A stretch of DNA of 64,000 bases from an uncultured Mollicutes bacterium (GCA_900540175.1 UQFG01000005.1:1-64000), one strand, 5' to 3'. Positions 17,232-26,063 are shown, counted from the first letter of the stretch. The notes: generated by a model not told the origin, from the sequence alone. Program-made: numbers and translations.

Positions 17232-18995
17232 ATGGGAAAAATCGCAAAAATGAATCCGCACCTTGCCAATATGATCGCTGCCGGAGAGGTTGTTGAAAAA
17301 CCGGCCAGTGTGGTTAAAGAATTGGTTGAAAACGCACTGGATGCCAACGCGACGACGATTAAAATTTTTTTGCAAGAGGGCGGATTAAAGGAGATTAAAA
17401 TCATCGATGACGGAGAAGGCATGGATGAAGAAGATGTCAAAATGGCCTTTTTACCGCATGCGACTTCCAAAATCAAAACGGAATACGATCTGTTTCGTAT
17501 TCTTTCTTTAGGATTTCGCGGAGAAGCGATTGCCTCCATTGCAGCCGTATCCAAAATGCAGATCGTATCCGGTACGGACGGAATCGGCGGGTATCAGGTA
17601 ACGGTTGAAGCCGGAGTCAAACAAAGCGAGGGGCCGATTGCTTCCAACCGCGGGACGACGGTAACGGTTCAAAACCTTTTTTTCAATACACCGGCACGCT
17701 TAAAGTATTTAAAGCCGGCTAAAAACGAATTTGCGGCGATTTCTTATCTTTTAGATCGGTTGGCACTGTCTTATCCGGCCGTTCGGTTTGAACTTTACAA
17801 TGATCAAAAAAGATGTTTGGTAACTTCCTCTTCTAATCGAATGGATCGATTGATGGGAGAAATTTACGGATTGGATGTAGCAAAAAATTTACTGATCAAA
17901 GAGTATGTAAGCGATGGATACGAGGCAAAATTGGTTTTGGTCAAACCGAGTATTTATCGTTCGAATAAACTGGAAATGACTTTTTTCGTCAACGGACGGT
18001 TTGTTAAAAATCAGGCAATGACCAAAGCGGTTTTGCAAGGGTACGATACGATGCTTCCCATTGGAAAATACCCGATTTGCGTTCTTTATTTTACCATCGA
18101 TCCGTTATTGGTCGATGTCAATGTCCATCCCAGTAAAATGCAGATCAAACTTTCCAATGAAGAAAAGATCTGTCTGCGTTTAACGAAGGAAATTCGACAG
18201 ATGCTTGAAAGCAGTTCTTTGGTCTTTGACCGAACGGTAGAAGTGGAAAAAGCCTACGTGCAACCGTCTATTTTTAATTTTCCGACCGCAAACGAACAAC
18301 CGCAACCGTATCGGGGGATGGCATCCAGTGAGCAACGGGTGGATTTATCGGAACAAAAAGAAACGATCTCTTTGGATTTTGTACCGAAAGAACCACCGCT
18401 TTCGCCTGCTTTTTTTCCGGAACTGGATTATGTCGGTCAGGCATTTGGAACGTATTTGATTTTTCAAAATAAAGAAGGACTTGTTTTAATGGATCAGCAT
18501 GCGGCGGCCGAACGAATCAATTACGAAAAAGTTTTGACGCTGCTTTGTGATTCTTCTCAACCGGTGAGCGAATTACTAGTTCCGCTTGTCGTTTCGTTTA
18601 CGAAAAGCGAAGCGCTGGAGGTGGAAAATCATTTGGCGCAATTTCAATCGGCCGGGTTCGTTTTAGAACCGCTTTCCAAACAGGACTTTACGATTCGGGC
18701 ACTTCCTTTATGGGCCAAGGTCGATCAGGCAGAAGGTTTGGTACACGATCTGTTGTTGATGTTTCTTGAAAACAGACAGTTTGAGGTGCGTTTTTTCAGG
18801 GATGCGATTGCCAAACAGATCGCTTGCAAAGGATCGATCAAAGCCAATCATGCATTAAGCCGGGCGGAAATTGAGGCACTGATTGAGCAATTAAAACGAT
18901 GTGACAATCCGTTTACCTGTCCGCACGGGCGTCCGACCATGATCCGCCTCAGTCCGACCGAACTGGAAAAAATGTTTGAAAGGATCCAAAAATGA
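17232..18995 (+). CDS. mutL: DNA mismatch repair protein MutL
   Basis: GHKL ATPase that couples MutS to downstream nucleases. 587 residues. N-terminal motifs: ELVENALDANAT, IIDDGEGMDEED, ATSKI and LGFRGEAIASI. The C-terminal dimerisation domain contains MDQHAAAERINYEK, with ACKGSIKANHAL and CPHGRPTMIRL, which match the endonuclease metal-binding motifs of Gram-positive MutL (DQHAXXER, ACK, CPHGRP). So this MutL should have its own nicking activity, fitting the lack of MutH in such bacteria. Overlaps miaA by four bases. Confidence 0.96.
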   Translation: MGKIAKMNPHLANMIAAGEVVEKPASVVKELVENALDANATTIKIFLQEGGLKEIKIIDDGEGMDEEDVKMAFLPHATSKIKTEYDLFRILSLGFRGEAIASIAAVSKMQIVSGTDGIGGYQVTVEAGVKQSEGPIASNRGTTVTVQNLFFNTPARLKYLKPAKNEFAAISYLLDRLALSYPAVRFELYNDQKRCLVTSSSNRMDRLMGEIYGLDVAKNLLIKEYVSDGYEAKLVLVKPSIYRSNKLEMTFFVNGRFVKNQAMTKAVLQGYDTMLPIGKYPICVLYFTIDPLLVDVNVHPSKMQIKLSNEEKICLRLTKEIRQMLESSSLVFDRTVEVEKAYVQPSIFNFPTANEQPQPYRGMASSEQRVDLSEQKETISLDFVPKEPPLSPAFFPELDYVGQAFGTYLIFQNKEGLVLMDQHAAAERINYEKVLTLLCDSSQPVSELLVPLVVSFTKSEALEVENHLAQFQSAGFVLEPLSKQDFTIRALPLWAKVDQAEGLVHDLLLMFLENRQFEVRFFRDAIAKQIACKGSIKANHALSRAEIEALIEQLKRCDNPFTCPHGRPTMIRLSPTELEKMFERIQK

Positions 18996-19888
18996 AACAT
19001 AAAGTGATTGTGGTGGTGGGCCCTACGGCAGTCGGTAAAACCAAAATCGCCATCGAACTGGCCAAAAAATACCAGTTGGAAATTATCAGTGGGGATTCGG
19101 TTGCCGTTTACAGAGGGTTGGATATCGGTTCGGCAAAACCGACCAAAGAAGAACAAAACGAAGTCGTGCATCATTTGATTGATGTACTGGATCCGATTGA
19201 GCAATACAGTGTGGCCGATTTTCAAAAAGAAGCCAGAAAATGGCTGGACCGGTTGCCGATTAGTTTGATTTGCGGTGGGACCGGATTATACATTCAAGCC
19301 GCTTTGTTCAACTATGAATTTACGGCCCAAAAACGCGATGCGAACTTTGATGCGGCTTATCAAACGTTATCCAACCAAGAACTGTATGATCTGTTGTTGA
19401 AAGAAGATCCCGATCTGTCTAAGGATAAAATCCATCCCAATAACCGCAAACGCATCTTAAGGGCCCTCGAAGTTCTTAAGACCAGCGGTCGATCGATCCA
19501 TTCTTTTAAGCGAAAAGACGAAGCCTTATACGATTATTTTATTGTTTATTTGTCAATGGAACGTTCCGCATTGTACGAACGAATCAATCAGAGGGTCGAT
19601 CAAATGATATCAGATGGGTTGATAGAAGAAGTTTTCGGTTTGTATCAAAAACAGATTTATCCCAAAGCCATCGGCTATCAAGAATTGTATCCGTATTTCA
19701 AAGGCGAAATCAGTCTTCTTTCGGCGGTTGAAGAAATCAAGAAAAATACCAGACATTTGGCCAAACGTCAGGAAACTTGGTTTAAAAATCAGATGACGAC
19801 CCATTTTTATGAGGTTTGTCCGAACAATACGGCACTTACTTTACAACGGATCGAAAAAGATATAGAAGAATGGATGAAATCAAAATGA
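18992..19888 (+). CDS. miaA: tRNA dimethylallyltransferase
   Basis: Transfers a dimethylallyl group to A37 of tRNAs that read UNN codons. 298 residues. P-loop GPTAVGKTKIA, DSVAVYRGLDIGSAKPT (substrate site), DVLDPIEQYSVADF, and ICGGTGLYIQA are family motifs. It overlaps mutL by ATGA and aroK by ATGA, so it is in the middle of a tightly coupled operon. The mutL-miaA linkage is common in Firmicutes and in other bacteria. Confidence 0.96.
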   Translation: MKHKVIVVVGPTAVGKTKIAIELAKKYQLEIISGDSVAVYRGLDIGSAKPTKEEQNEVVHHLIDVLDPIEQYSVADFQKEARKWLDRLPISLICGGTGLYIQAALFNYEFTAQKRDANFDAAYQTLSNQELYDLLLKEDPDLSKDKIHPNNRKRILRALEVLKTSGRSIHSFKRKDEALYDYFIVYLSMERSALYERINQRVDQMISDGLIEEVFGLYQKQIYPKAIGYQELYPYFKGEISLLSAVEEIKKNTRHLAKRQETWFKNQMTTHFYEVCPNNTALTLQRIEKDIEEWMKSK

Positions 19889-20370
19889 GAATTTATCTGA
19901 TCGGATTACCCGGCAGCGGTAAAACAACGCTCGGAAAAGAACTTGCTTTTCGGTTGGGATACCGTTTCATCGATATGGATGAATGGATCGAACAACAGGC
20001 AATGTTGTTTATCGACGAGCTGTTTGATCATTACGGCGAAGCGTATTTTCGAGCGCTTGAAACCAATGTGTTAAAAGATTTAAAAGAAATGGACAATGTC
20101 GTGATTGCCTGCGGGGGCGGGATTGTAACGACCGAAGAAAATAAAAAATGGATGCAAGGGATCGTCATTTATCTAACTGTTGCCTTAGATGTTTTAACCA
20201 AACGACTGCAAGCATCCTATCCCAGACCGCTTTTAAAAACAAAAACGATCGACCAACTGTTGCTGGAACGAAAAGACCGGTATGAGAATTTTGCGACTTT
20301 TCAGATTGAAAACGCCGATTTGGAAAAAAGTATAGAACAGATCATGAAACGATTAGGAGATCAAAGATGA
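19885..20370 (+). CDS. aroK: Shikimate kinase
   Basis: ATP-dependent 3-phosphorylation of shikimate in aromatic amino-acid synthesis. 161 residues, normal for a monofunctional enzyme. P-loop GLPGSGKTTLGK, then FIDMDEWIEQQ with the Asp pair that binds shikimate and Mg, FRALETNVL with the substrate Arg, and ACGGGIVTTEENK. The true start is ATG 19885, overlapping the miaA stop; longer in-frame reading upstream is the miaA shadow. It overlaps aroQ by four bases, placing two shikimate-pathway steps together. Confidence 0.95.
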   Translation: MRIYLIGLPGSGKTTLGKELAFRLGYRFIDMDEWIEQQAMLFIDELFDHYGEAYFRALETNVLKDLKEMDNVVIACGGGIVTTEENKKWMQGIVIYLTVALDVLTKRLQASYPRPLLKTKTIDQLLLERKDRYENFATFQIENADLEKSIEQIMKRLGDQR

Positions 20371-20789
20371 AAAAGATATTGGTTTTAAACGGACCGAATC
20401 TCAATATGCTTGGAAAAAGACCCAAAAACTATTACGGGAGTTTATCGCTTGAACAAATCAATCATTTGATTCAAACGCAGGCGGAAGGATTCGAGGTTTC
20501 GTTTTATCAAAGCAATCATGAAGGCGACTTAGTTGAAAAAATTCAGCAAAGTCTCGATTTTTATGCGATTATTTTGAATCCGGCGGCGTTTACGCATACC
20601 AGTGTGGCCTTACGGGATGCGCTTGAACTGTTTGAAGGGCACAAAATAGAAGTGCATTTATCTAGTGTCGATGAGCGTGAAGGTTTCCGCAAAATCAATT
20701 ACATTCGGGATTTGTGCGAGATTTGTTTCAGCGGTAAAAAACATCAAAGTTATTTGGATGCAATTGAGTATTTGAAAAACTTAAAATAA
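20367..20789 (+). CDS. aroQ: 3-dehydroquinate dehydratase, type II
   Basis: Reversible dehydration of 3-dehydroquinate to 3-dehydroshikimate. 140 residues; the small, dodecameric type II enzyme. LNGPNLNMLGKRPKNYYG has the catalytic loop with Arg and Tyr, SNHEGDLVEKI and LNPAAFTHTSVALRDAL follow, and IEVHLSSV is the C-terminal substrate motif. The Arg-Pro-Lys-Asn-Tyr-Tyr stretch replaces the commoner Arg-Glu-Pro-X-X-Tyr, a conservative change. Last gene of the mutS-to-aroQ operon; efp starts 42 bases later with its own promoter-like sequence. Confidence 0.95.
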   Translation: MKKILVLNGPNLNMLGKRPKNYYGSLSLEQINHLIQTQAEGFEVSFYQSNHEGDLVEKIQQSLDFYAIILNPAAFTHTSVALRDALELFEGHKIEVHLSSVDEREGFRKINYIRDLCEICFSGKKHQSYLDAIEYLKNLK

Positions 20790-20831
20790 TATGATATAAT
20801 CAAAACGATACGAAAGAAAAAGGAGTTATTT

Positions 20832-21389
20832 ATGGTTTCGAGTAATGATTTTAAAAACGGAATGACGATTTTATACGACGGACATATGTATAAAATTTTG
20901 GAATTCATGCATGTTAAACCGGGGAAAGGCGGTGCCTTTGTACGGACAAAACTGCGCGACTTACGTTCCGGAGCGGTCGTAGATGTTACATTCAATGCGG
21001 CTGAAAAAGTGGAAAGAGCGATTATCGACAAAGTGGCGATGCAGTATTTATATGATTCCGGCGACGCACTTGTATTCATGGATAATGAAACGTATGAGCA
21101 AATCGAAATTCCTCATGCGTTGGTGGAATACGAAAAACAATTTTTAGTGGAAAATATGACGGTGTCAATCGAAAAATTCGGAGAAGAGATTTTGGGAGTC
21201 AATTTACCGGATAAAGTCACGCTGAAAGTGACCAAATGCGATCCGGCGGTTCGCGGGGATACCAAAACCAATGCATTAAAAGATGCATATGTTGAAACGG
21301 GATTGCTCGTAAAAGTACCGATGTTTATCGAAGAAGGCGAAAGCATCATTGTTTCGACGGAAACCGGTAAATATTCCAGTCGGGCGTAG
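20832..21389 (+). CDS. efp: Elongation factor P
   Basis: Binds stalled ribosomes between P and E sites and speeds peptide-bond formation at polyproline. 185 residues, exact family length. KOW-like N-terminal domain with MHVKPGKGGAFVRTKL; in the Bacillus-type protein the modified residue is the Lys of this loop, and the loop here is Lys-Pro-Gly-Lys-Gly-Gly-Ala. C-terminal OB domains end in IVSTETGKYSSRA. ATG 20832 follows AAGGAG. The M16 peptidase pair elsewhere in the window (45581-48002) belongs to a family linked to EF-P modification. Confidence 0.96.
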   Translation: MVSSNDFKNGMTILYDGHMYKILEFMHVKPGKGGAFVRTKLRDLRSGAVVDVTFNAAEKVERAIIDKVAMQYLYDSGDALVFMDNETYEQIEIPHALVEYEKQFLVENMTVSIEKFGEEILGVNLPDKVTLKVTKCDPAVRGDTKTNALKDAYVETGLLVKVPMFIEEGESIIVSTETGKYSSRA

Positions 21390-21419
21390 CTTTTAAAAAT
21401 TTAGGAGTGTGAAAGAACA

Positions 21420-22808
21420 TTGGACATACAAAGGTCGTTTTTTTTAGCAGTTGAAGGGGCATCTTTTGATTTACCGATCTTCATTTTAATGATTTTCTTT
21501 ATTTTATTATCGGCATTTTTCTCGATGAGCGAAACCGCTTATTCCAGTTCTAGTGTCGTTAAATTACGGGCGGCGGTCGAAGACCGAAAAACTGGTGCGA
21601 AAAAAGCATTGGAATTGGCGGACAACTTCGAAAAAACCGTCACTTGCCTTTTAATCGGCAATAACATTGTCAATACCGGTTTATCGACGGTTGCCGTTGG
21701 TTTTTTTGCCAAACTGGTGATTTTCAACCAGTGGTTGGATTTGGCATCTACCTTGATCGTTACGGTTACATTGTTGATTTTCGGTGAGATTTTGCCGAAG
21801 ACCATTGCCAAAAACAATCCGGAAAAAATCGCAATTCGTGTTTCTTACATCGTTTACGGACTATCCATTCTTTTTTGGCCGTTTGTCATGTTTTTCAAAG
21901 GATTGCAGTGGCTGGTTACCAGAAATAAAAACGCCGAAACTCAGAAAATGAATGAAGAAGAATTGGCTATCATTATCGATGATATGGAACAAAAAGGCGA
22001 AATCGAGCACAATGAAGCGGTTTTGATTCAAAAAGTCTTTGATTTGAAAGATCGTCTGGTCGAAGATATTATGGTTCCGAGAATCGAAATGGTGGCACTG
22101 GATTACAATTCGTCATTGGATGAAGTCAAACAGTTTGTTTTGGGAAATCCTTATTCCAGAATACCGGTTTATAAAGGCGATAGAGATCATATCGTGGGTA
22201 TTTTGTACGAAAGAGATTTTTATCCTTCTTTGCTTAAAAACAGCCGCATGTCTTGGAAACGGTTGATTCGACCGGTTAAGTTTGTTTCCGGTCAAATGAA
22301 AGTCGATGATTTAATTACCGAATTCCAGGAAGCAAAAACGCATTTGGCGATTGTCAGCGGCGAATACGGGGATGTTTTGGGATTGGTAACCATGGAAGAC
22401 GCATTGGAAGAATTGGTCGGTGAGATTTACGATGAACATGATGTTGCCGGTCAAAACGATTTGTTTTTCGAACAGGAAGAAGACGGCAGTTATTTAATCG
22501 ATGCCGATATGTACGTAGAAGATTTGTTCGAACGGCTCAATATCGGTGATGTTCCGGAAGACATTCCCAATAAACTGTCCGGATGGCTGTTTGAAAAATG
22601 CGAGAGTATTCCGGAAGAAGGCTTTCAAATGAAATACGTTGCTTGTTATACGATGCAAGACGAAGTTTCGGAAAGTTACGAGGATTATGCGAAAACGTTG
22701 ACCTTTACCATCACGGAAGTTGTGGGCCGCCGGATCCACCGCGTTAAAGTGGAAGTGGCGGATGCGACCGACGAAGAAATTGAAGAACAACGAAAAATCG
22801 ACGAATAA
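21420..22808 (+). CDS. CNNM/CorC family transporter (hemolysin C-like)
   Basis: 462 residues. An N-terminal CNNM membrane domain with about four hydrophobic segments (residues 18-40, 75-100, 105-125, 135-155) and GEILPKTIAKNNPEK is followed by paired CBS domains (VEDIMVPRIEMVALD to LVTMEDALEELVGEI) and a C-terminal CorC_HlyC domain. Family members move or regulate Mg/Co or other divalent cations. Start is TTG 21420 behind AGGAGTGTG; no ATG fits better. A second paralogue lies at 30487-31833. Followed by a terminator. Confidence 0.88.
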   Translation: MDIQRSFFLAVEGASFDLPIFILMIFFILLSAFFSMSETAYSSSSVVKLRAAVEDRKTGAKKALELADNFEKTVTCLLIGNNIVNTGLSTVAVGFFAKLVIFNQWLDLASTLIVTVTLLIFGEILPKTIAKNNPEKIAIRVSYIVYGLSILFWPFVMFFKGLQWLVTRNKNAETQKMNEEELAIIIDDMEQKGEIEHNEAVLIQKVFDLKDRLVEDIMVPRIEMVALDYNSSLDEVKQFVLGNPYSRIPVYKGDRDHIVGILYERDFYPSLLKNSRMSWKRLIRPVKFVSGQMKVDDLITEFQEAKTHLAIVSGEYGDVLGLVTMEDALEELVGEIYDEHDVAGQNDLFFEQEEDGSYLIDADMYVEDLFERLNIGDVPEDIPNKLSGWLFEKCESIPEEGFQMKYVACYTMQDEVSESYEDYAKTLTFTITEVVGRRIHRVKVEVADATDEEIEEQRKIDE

Positions 22809-22814
22809 GCACAA

Positions 22815-22849
22815 AAAAGCACTACAAACGATAGTGCTTTTTATTTTTT
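22815..22849 (+). terminator. Intrinsic terminator after the CorC gene
   Basis: AAAAGCACTA and TAGTGCTTTT pair around ACAAACGA, followed by T-rich sequence. Confidence 0.85.
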
Positions 22850-22869
22850 CTTTAAAATGAATAAAAAAA

Positions 22870-22898
22870 TTGAAAAAAAGATGGGAATATGTTATGAT
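22870..22898 (+). promoter_or_regulatory. Sigma-A promoter of the HTH/TPR-like regulator
   Basis: TTGAAA (22870-22875) and TATGAT (22893-22898) with 17-base spacing, just upstream of the GGAGG site of the gene. Confidence 0.75.
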
Positions 22899-22921
22899 AT
22901 TGGCGTAACGGAGGTCGAACA

Positions 22922-24052
22922 ATGCAGAAAATTATCGATTTGAAAGAGTATAAAGGAAGCAAACAGTATTTTCTTTATTTTGACTATTTGATTAAAATAA
23001 ACAACTATGTCAAAGATGATTTTTTAGAACGAAACGGAATCAGCCCCTCTTCGTATCGGCGGGCAAGAAAAGTAGAACAGAAAATCGGCGAAGCCATTTT
23101 GGAGCAATTGGAAAAATGTTTTGGTTTCGAATCGTTGACATTGGAAATGATCAACCATGCGGAAAGTTTTATCAACCGGATTTATACCAATGTCGTGTAT
23201 AAGAATTTCGATACTTATGAAGAAGATTTAAAAGAAGCGGAATTGTTATTGACGAAAAAGACCCTACTTCATCCGATTTTGAAGTTGACCTATTTGTTTA
23301 TGCTCAATGCGGTCAATCAAGATATCAATGCCTTGCACTGTCGCTATTCAAAATTGTATCAGGAAGTGTCTTCCTATGTTTCTTTTTTTAATCAGGAAAT
23401 CATGAAAATGTACAATTTGCTTTATTTGAGTTATGAACCGATATTGACAAGGGAAGTATCCGGAAAAGAATACGACGATCACGGCTTATCGTATTATGTT
23501 TTGGCAAGTAGAAAATTTATCAAAGGCGAATATATCGAAAGTCTTTATTTTTGCAATCGGGCCAAAGCGATTTTTCATGCCGAAGAAAACGTTAAACGAA
23601 TCGCTTATATCAATATTACGATCATCTCCAATTATTGCGGTCTTGGAAAATACGAAGAATGTTTTGAAATGGCTCAGCGCCAATATTGGTCGTTAAGTAC
23701 CATCAAAGATTTTACCTATGAATTTAAAACGACGTTGCGCTACCTTCTTTTAAGCCTTTTGGCGATGAAAAAGTACGGTGAAATCTTTAAATACATCGAT
23801 TTGACGCAAAAGATCAAAATGACGGAAGCGTGTATCGTTCTTTCGGCTAAATACAAGATGGATCCGAAAACGTATATGAATTATTTTAACAAAGAAGTGC
23901 ATATGGATGAATTGACGGAAAAAGAAAGGGAATGTTTTACGCAACTCAATCAATATCTTTTCCATGGCAATAAAAATTTTTTTAAGCATGTCAATGGGTT
24001 TCAGATCAATGTATTTTTTCCGATCATTTTAAAATTGATTAAAGAAGAATAA
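22922..24052 (+). CDS. Putative HTH-TPR regulator (RRNPP-like), unassigned
   Basis: 376 residues, cytoplasmic, no membrane segment. Residues about 25-70 (DDFLERNGISPSSYRRARKV, then IGEAILEQLEKCFGFE) look like a degenerate XRE-type helix-turn-helix. The rest is almost all amphipathic helix pairs with TPR-like aromatic spacing (for example GEYIESLYFCNRAKAIFH and GLGKYEECFEMAQRQYW). Family knowledge: this layout is typical of peptide-sensing RRNPP regulators (Rgg, PlcR, PrgX). It has its own promoter and is followed, in the same direction, by a secreted repeat protein with its own promoter. That suggests regulator and signal, but function is inference. Confidence 0.6.
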   Translation: MQKIIDLKEYKGSKQYFLYFDYLIKINNYVKDDFLERNGISPSSYRRARKVEQKIGEAILEQLEKCFGFESLTLEMINHAESFINRIYTNVVYKNFDTYEEDLKEAELLLTKKTLLHPILKLTYLFMLNAVNQDINALHCRYSKLYQEVSSYVSFFNQEIMKMYNLLYLSYEPILTREVSGKEYDDHGLSYYVLASRKFIKGEYIESLYFCNRAKAIFHAEENVKRIAYINITIISNYCGLGKYEECFEMAQRQYWSLSTIKDFTYEFKTTLRYLLLSLLAMKKYGEIFKYIDLTQKIKMTEACIVLSAKYKMDPKTYMNYFNKEVHMDELTEKERECFTQLNQYLFHGNKNFFKHVNGFQINVFFPIILKLIKEE

Positions 24053-24151
24053 TTTTAATTTATTTTGAATAAAACGTTTAAAAAAATGCTTGTTTTAAAC
24101 TATTTTTGATAAAAACACCTTAAATCAATCAAAAAACTTGAGCGACAAAAT

Positions 24152-24180
24152 TTGACAATCTTTTCCTCCTTTGTTAGAAT
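24152..24180 (+). promoter_or_regulatory. Strong sigma-A promoter of the repeat-peptide gene
   Basis: TTGACA (24152-24157) and TAGAAT (24175-24180) with exact 17-base spacing. The start is expected near 24187, giving a short leader with AAAGGAGGG. The AT-rich stretch 24053-24150 upstream has dyads such as AAAACGTTTAAAAAAATGC that could hold an operator. Confidence 0.85.
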
Positions 24181-24212
24181 TTCTTTCGGAAATCGAGAAA
24201 GGAGGGAAGAAA

Positions 24213-24521
24213 ATGAAACATATATTTTCTTATATCTTAGTGCTTTTATTATCGGTTTTTGCCGGCGGACTTGCTGCAAATAACGGTGATGAAGTAAAAC
24301 CATGCTTCGAACTGGAAGAAGAGGATGGTAATCCAAACGGAGTAACGGGTCTGTCGGTAGACGATGTGATGCCTTGTTTCGAATTGGAAGAAGAAGACGG
24401 TAATCCGAATGGTGTAACCGGCCTTGATTTGGACGGTGTGATGCCTTGCTTCGAATTAGAAGAAGAAGACGGCAATCCAAACGGTGTAACCGGTCTTTCG
24501 TTTACCGCTTTGTTGTGGTAA
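24213..24521 (+). CDS. Secreted protein made of three 24-residue acidic repeats, possible peptide precursor
   Basis: 102 residues. A clear signal peptide (MKHIFSYILVLLLSVFAGG, probable cleavage after Leu-Ala) is followed by three near-identical tandem units of 24 residues, then TALLW. Each unit contains one Cys in PCFELEEEDGNPNGVTGL. The mature product is strongly acidic and has no other domain. ATG 24213 follows AAAGGAGGG. Its strong promoter and position 160 bases after the putative HTH/TPR regulator suggest a multi-copy signalling peptide precursor or a RiPP-like multi-core precursor. No maturation enzyme gene is adjacent. I do not recognise the family. Confidence 0.75.
   Translation: MKHIFSYILVLLLSVFAGGLAANNGDEVKPCFELEEEDGNPNGVTGLSVDDVMPCFELEEEDGNPNGVTGLDLDGVMPCFELEEEDGNPNGVTGLSFTALLW
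24288..24503 (+). repeat. Three 72-base tandem repeats
   Basis: Units 24288-24359, 24360-24431 and 24432-24503. The core PCFELEEEDGNPNGVTGL is identical in all three, while third codon positions differ (for example GGT AAT against GGC AAT). This points to selection on the peptide rather than only recent DNA duplication. Confidence 0.92.
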
Positions 24522-24545
24522 AAAAAGAGCTTACAAAGAAGCTCT
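24519..24545 (-). terminator. Terminator of the minus-strand hydrolase operon
   Basis: AGAGCTT (24526-24532) pairs with AAGCTCT (24539-24545). Read on the minus strand it is followed by a T-run. On the plus strand it may also help end the repeat-peptide transcript but lacks a long T-run. Confidence 0.75.
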
Positions 24546-25452
24546 AGTTTAAGAAAGAAAGAATGTCTTTTATGACTTCTTTCTTTTTTTCTTCATTTAA
24601 AATTTCATGTCGCATTCGATCGTATACGCGAATATGTACATTCTGGTATCCGGCTTTGATTAAAACGTTCATGGATGATTTCAGCCCTTTGGTACCGAGT
24701 GTGCAAGGATCTTCTTTACCCGCCAACAATAAAATCGGTAACGACGGATCCAAAACACGATAGCGTCTTTTTTTATGCATGTTGATGTTCAGTCGGAAGA
24801 GTGCTTTATAGGCCGAAACGGTAAAAGGAATGCCGCAATAAGGATCATTGTAGTAGGCTTTGACGTTTTCTTCATTGTAGGAAAGCCAATCATTGGCAGT
24901 CTTTTTATCTTTGATCGCTTTTTCAAAAGGATGCAGTGTCAGATGTTCTAATAAGGGTGAAACATAACGATTGGATTTGAAGAAGGCGATGATGTCTGCG
25001 ACAAACAATCCCAAATGAGCCGCCCATTGATAAGCCGGTACACCGGATAAAAGAACTCGTTCGTAGGAAGCGGCGTTGTTTTGAATTAAGTTTCTGGCAA
25101 TGATCGTTCCCATTGAATGAGCAAAAAGATTGATTTTTAAGGTGGGGTACGCCTCGTTTAAATAGGCCGTAATGGTTTGCTGATCGGCTAGTAAGGCTTG
25201 GTGCGGTTTTTTTTCGCCGAAATAGCCGTAAAGAGTCGGATCGGTATTTTCTCCATGCCCCCGTAAATCCGATGTCATAACGATAAACCCGGCTTGATTG
25301 AGTGTTTTGGCAAAATCGGCATACCGACTTTGGTGTTCTTTCATACCGTGAATGATTTGGACAATGGCTTTTGGGGAGTCGGTTTCATATAATTTACAAT
25401 AGATATTTTGTTGGTCGAAGTGTGATTTTAAAATAATGTTTTTAGCATCCAT
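24544..25452 (-). CDS. Alpha/beta hydrolase, monoacylglycerol lipase-like
   Basis: 302 residues, soluble. Serine hydrolase of the lysophospholipase/monoglyceride lipase group: IIHGMKEHQSRYADFA (oxyanion region), SDLRGHGEN, nucleophile elbow FAHSMGTIIA, acid in LLLAGKEDP and catalytic His in MRHEILNE near the C-terminus. It likely hydrolyses lipid esters or small acyl esters; the substrate is unknown. ATG 25452 lies eight bases after the stop of the CarD-like gene, so both are one operon on the minus strand. Confidence 0.88.
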   Translation of the reverse strand: MDAKNIILKSHFDQQNIYCKLYETDSPKAIVQIIHGMKEHQSRYADFAKTLNQAGFIVMTSDLRGHGENTDPTLYGYFGEKKPHQALLADQQTITAYLNEAYPTLKINLFAHSMGTIIARNLIQNNAASYERVLLSGVPAYQWAAHLGLFVADIIAFFKSNRYVSPLLEHLTLHPFEKAIKDKKTANDWLSYNEENVKAYYNDPYCGIPFTVSAYKALFRLNINMHKKRRYRVLDPSLPILLLAGKEDPCTLGTKGLKSSMNVLIKAGYQNVHIRVYDRMRHEILNEEKKKEVIKDILSFLN

Positions 25453-25460
25453 CTGCTCAC

Positions 25461-25970
25461 CTACTTGCTGTACTGATATACGGGTTGGATTTTAAGGGTT
25501 TTTTCAAGCAATTCCAACGCTTCGGTTTTGGAAAGGTTCATTGAAAACATGAGTTCTTCCGACGCTTTTTTTAAGGCTTGCTGAAAAAACTGCGAATCGA
25601 ACGAACCCAACATCTTTCGTTCTTTTTTCTTTTCGTCCGCTAAGCTGTAAAGCGATTTAAGCAATAAAAGCGTATCTTGCAGGCGATTGGAAGAAAGAAG
25701 CGTTTGAAATTGATTTCGTCGTTCTTTATTGTCTTTGGAATAGTTAATCGCTTTTCCTTTGGTCAAATCGAGATTTTGCAGAAAAAAATCTTTGGAACTG
25801 ACAGGTCTTAAAAACTCATCCACTTTATCTTCCGGAATCATGATGGTCAGTTGATTGGAAACTGTTTTCAATTGAAAAAAATCTTTGTTCATCTCCGGAT
25901 TCGTTTTTTTGTCGGTAATCCGACAGACGCCGTGTCCGCTATGAACGACGATATCGCCGATCCAATACAT
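25461..25970 (-). CDS. CarD/CdnL-TRCF family transcription regulator
   Basis: 169 residues. The N-terminal Tudor-like domain WIGDIVVHSGHGVCRITD is the RNA-polymerase-binding module shared by CarD, CdnL and Mfd; the C-terminal part is helical (residues 75-165) as in CarD, where it touches promoter DNA. Family role: stabilising open complexes at sigma-A promoters, often rRNA. First gene of the minus-strand operon with the hydrolase. ATG 25970 follows a GAGTTGAGG-type site. Confidence 0.85.
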   Translation of the reverse strand: MYWIGDIVVHSGHGVCRITDKKTNPEMNKDFFQLKTVSNQLTIMIPEDKVDEFLRPVSSKDFFLQNLDLTKGKAINYSKDNKERRNQFQTLLSSNRLQDTLLLLKSLYSLADEKKKERKMLGSFDSQFFQQALKKASEELMFSMNLSKTEALELLEKTLKIQPVYQYSK

Positions 25971-26063
25971 AAAACCTCAACTCCTTATCCCGCTTATTTA
26001 ATATTATTATACCATCTTTTTTCAAAAAAATCCAGCAAGAGGTTTTGAAAGTAGAAAGAACGC

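Noticed and set aside
24100..24480. Minus-strand open frames over the repeat-peptide gene
   Set aside because: They mirror the repeats and lack start signals; the plus strand has promoter, ribosome site and signal peptide.
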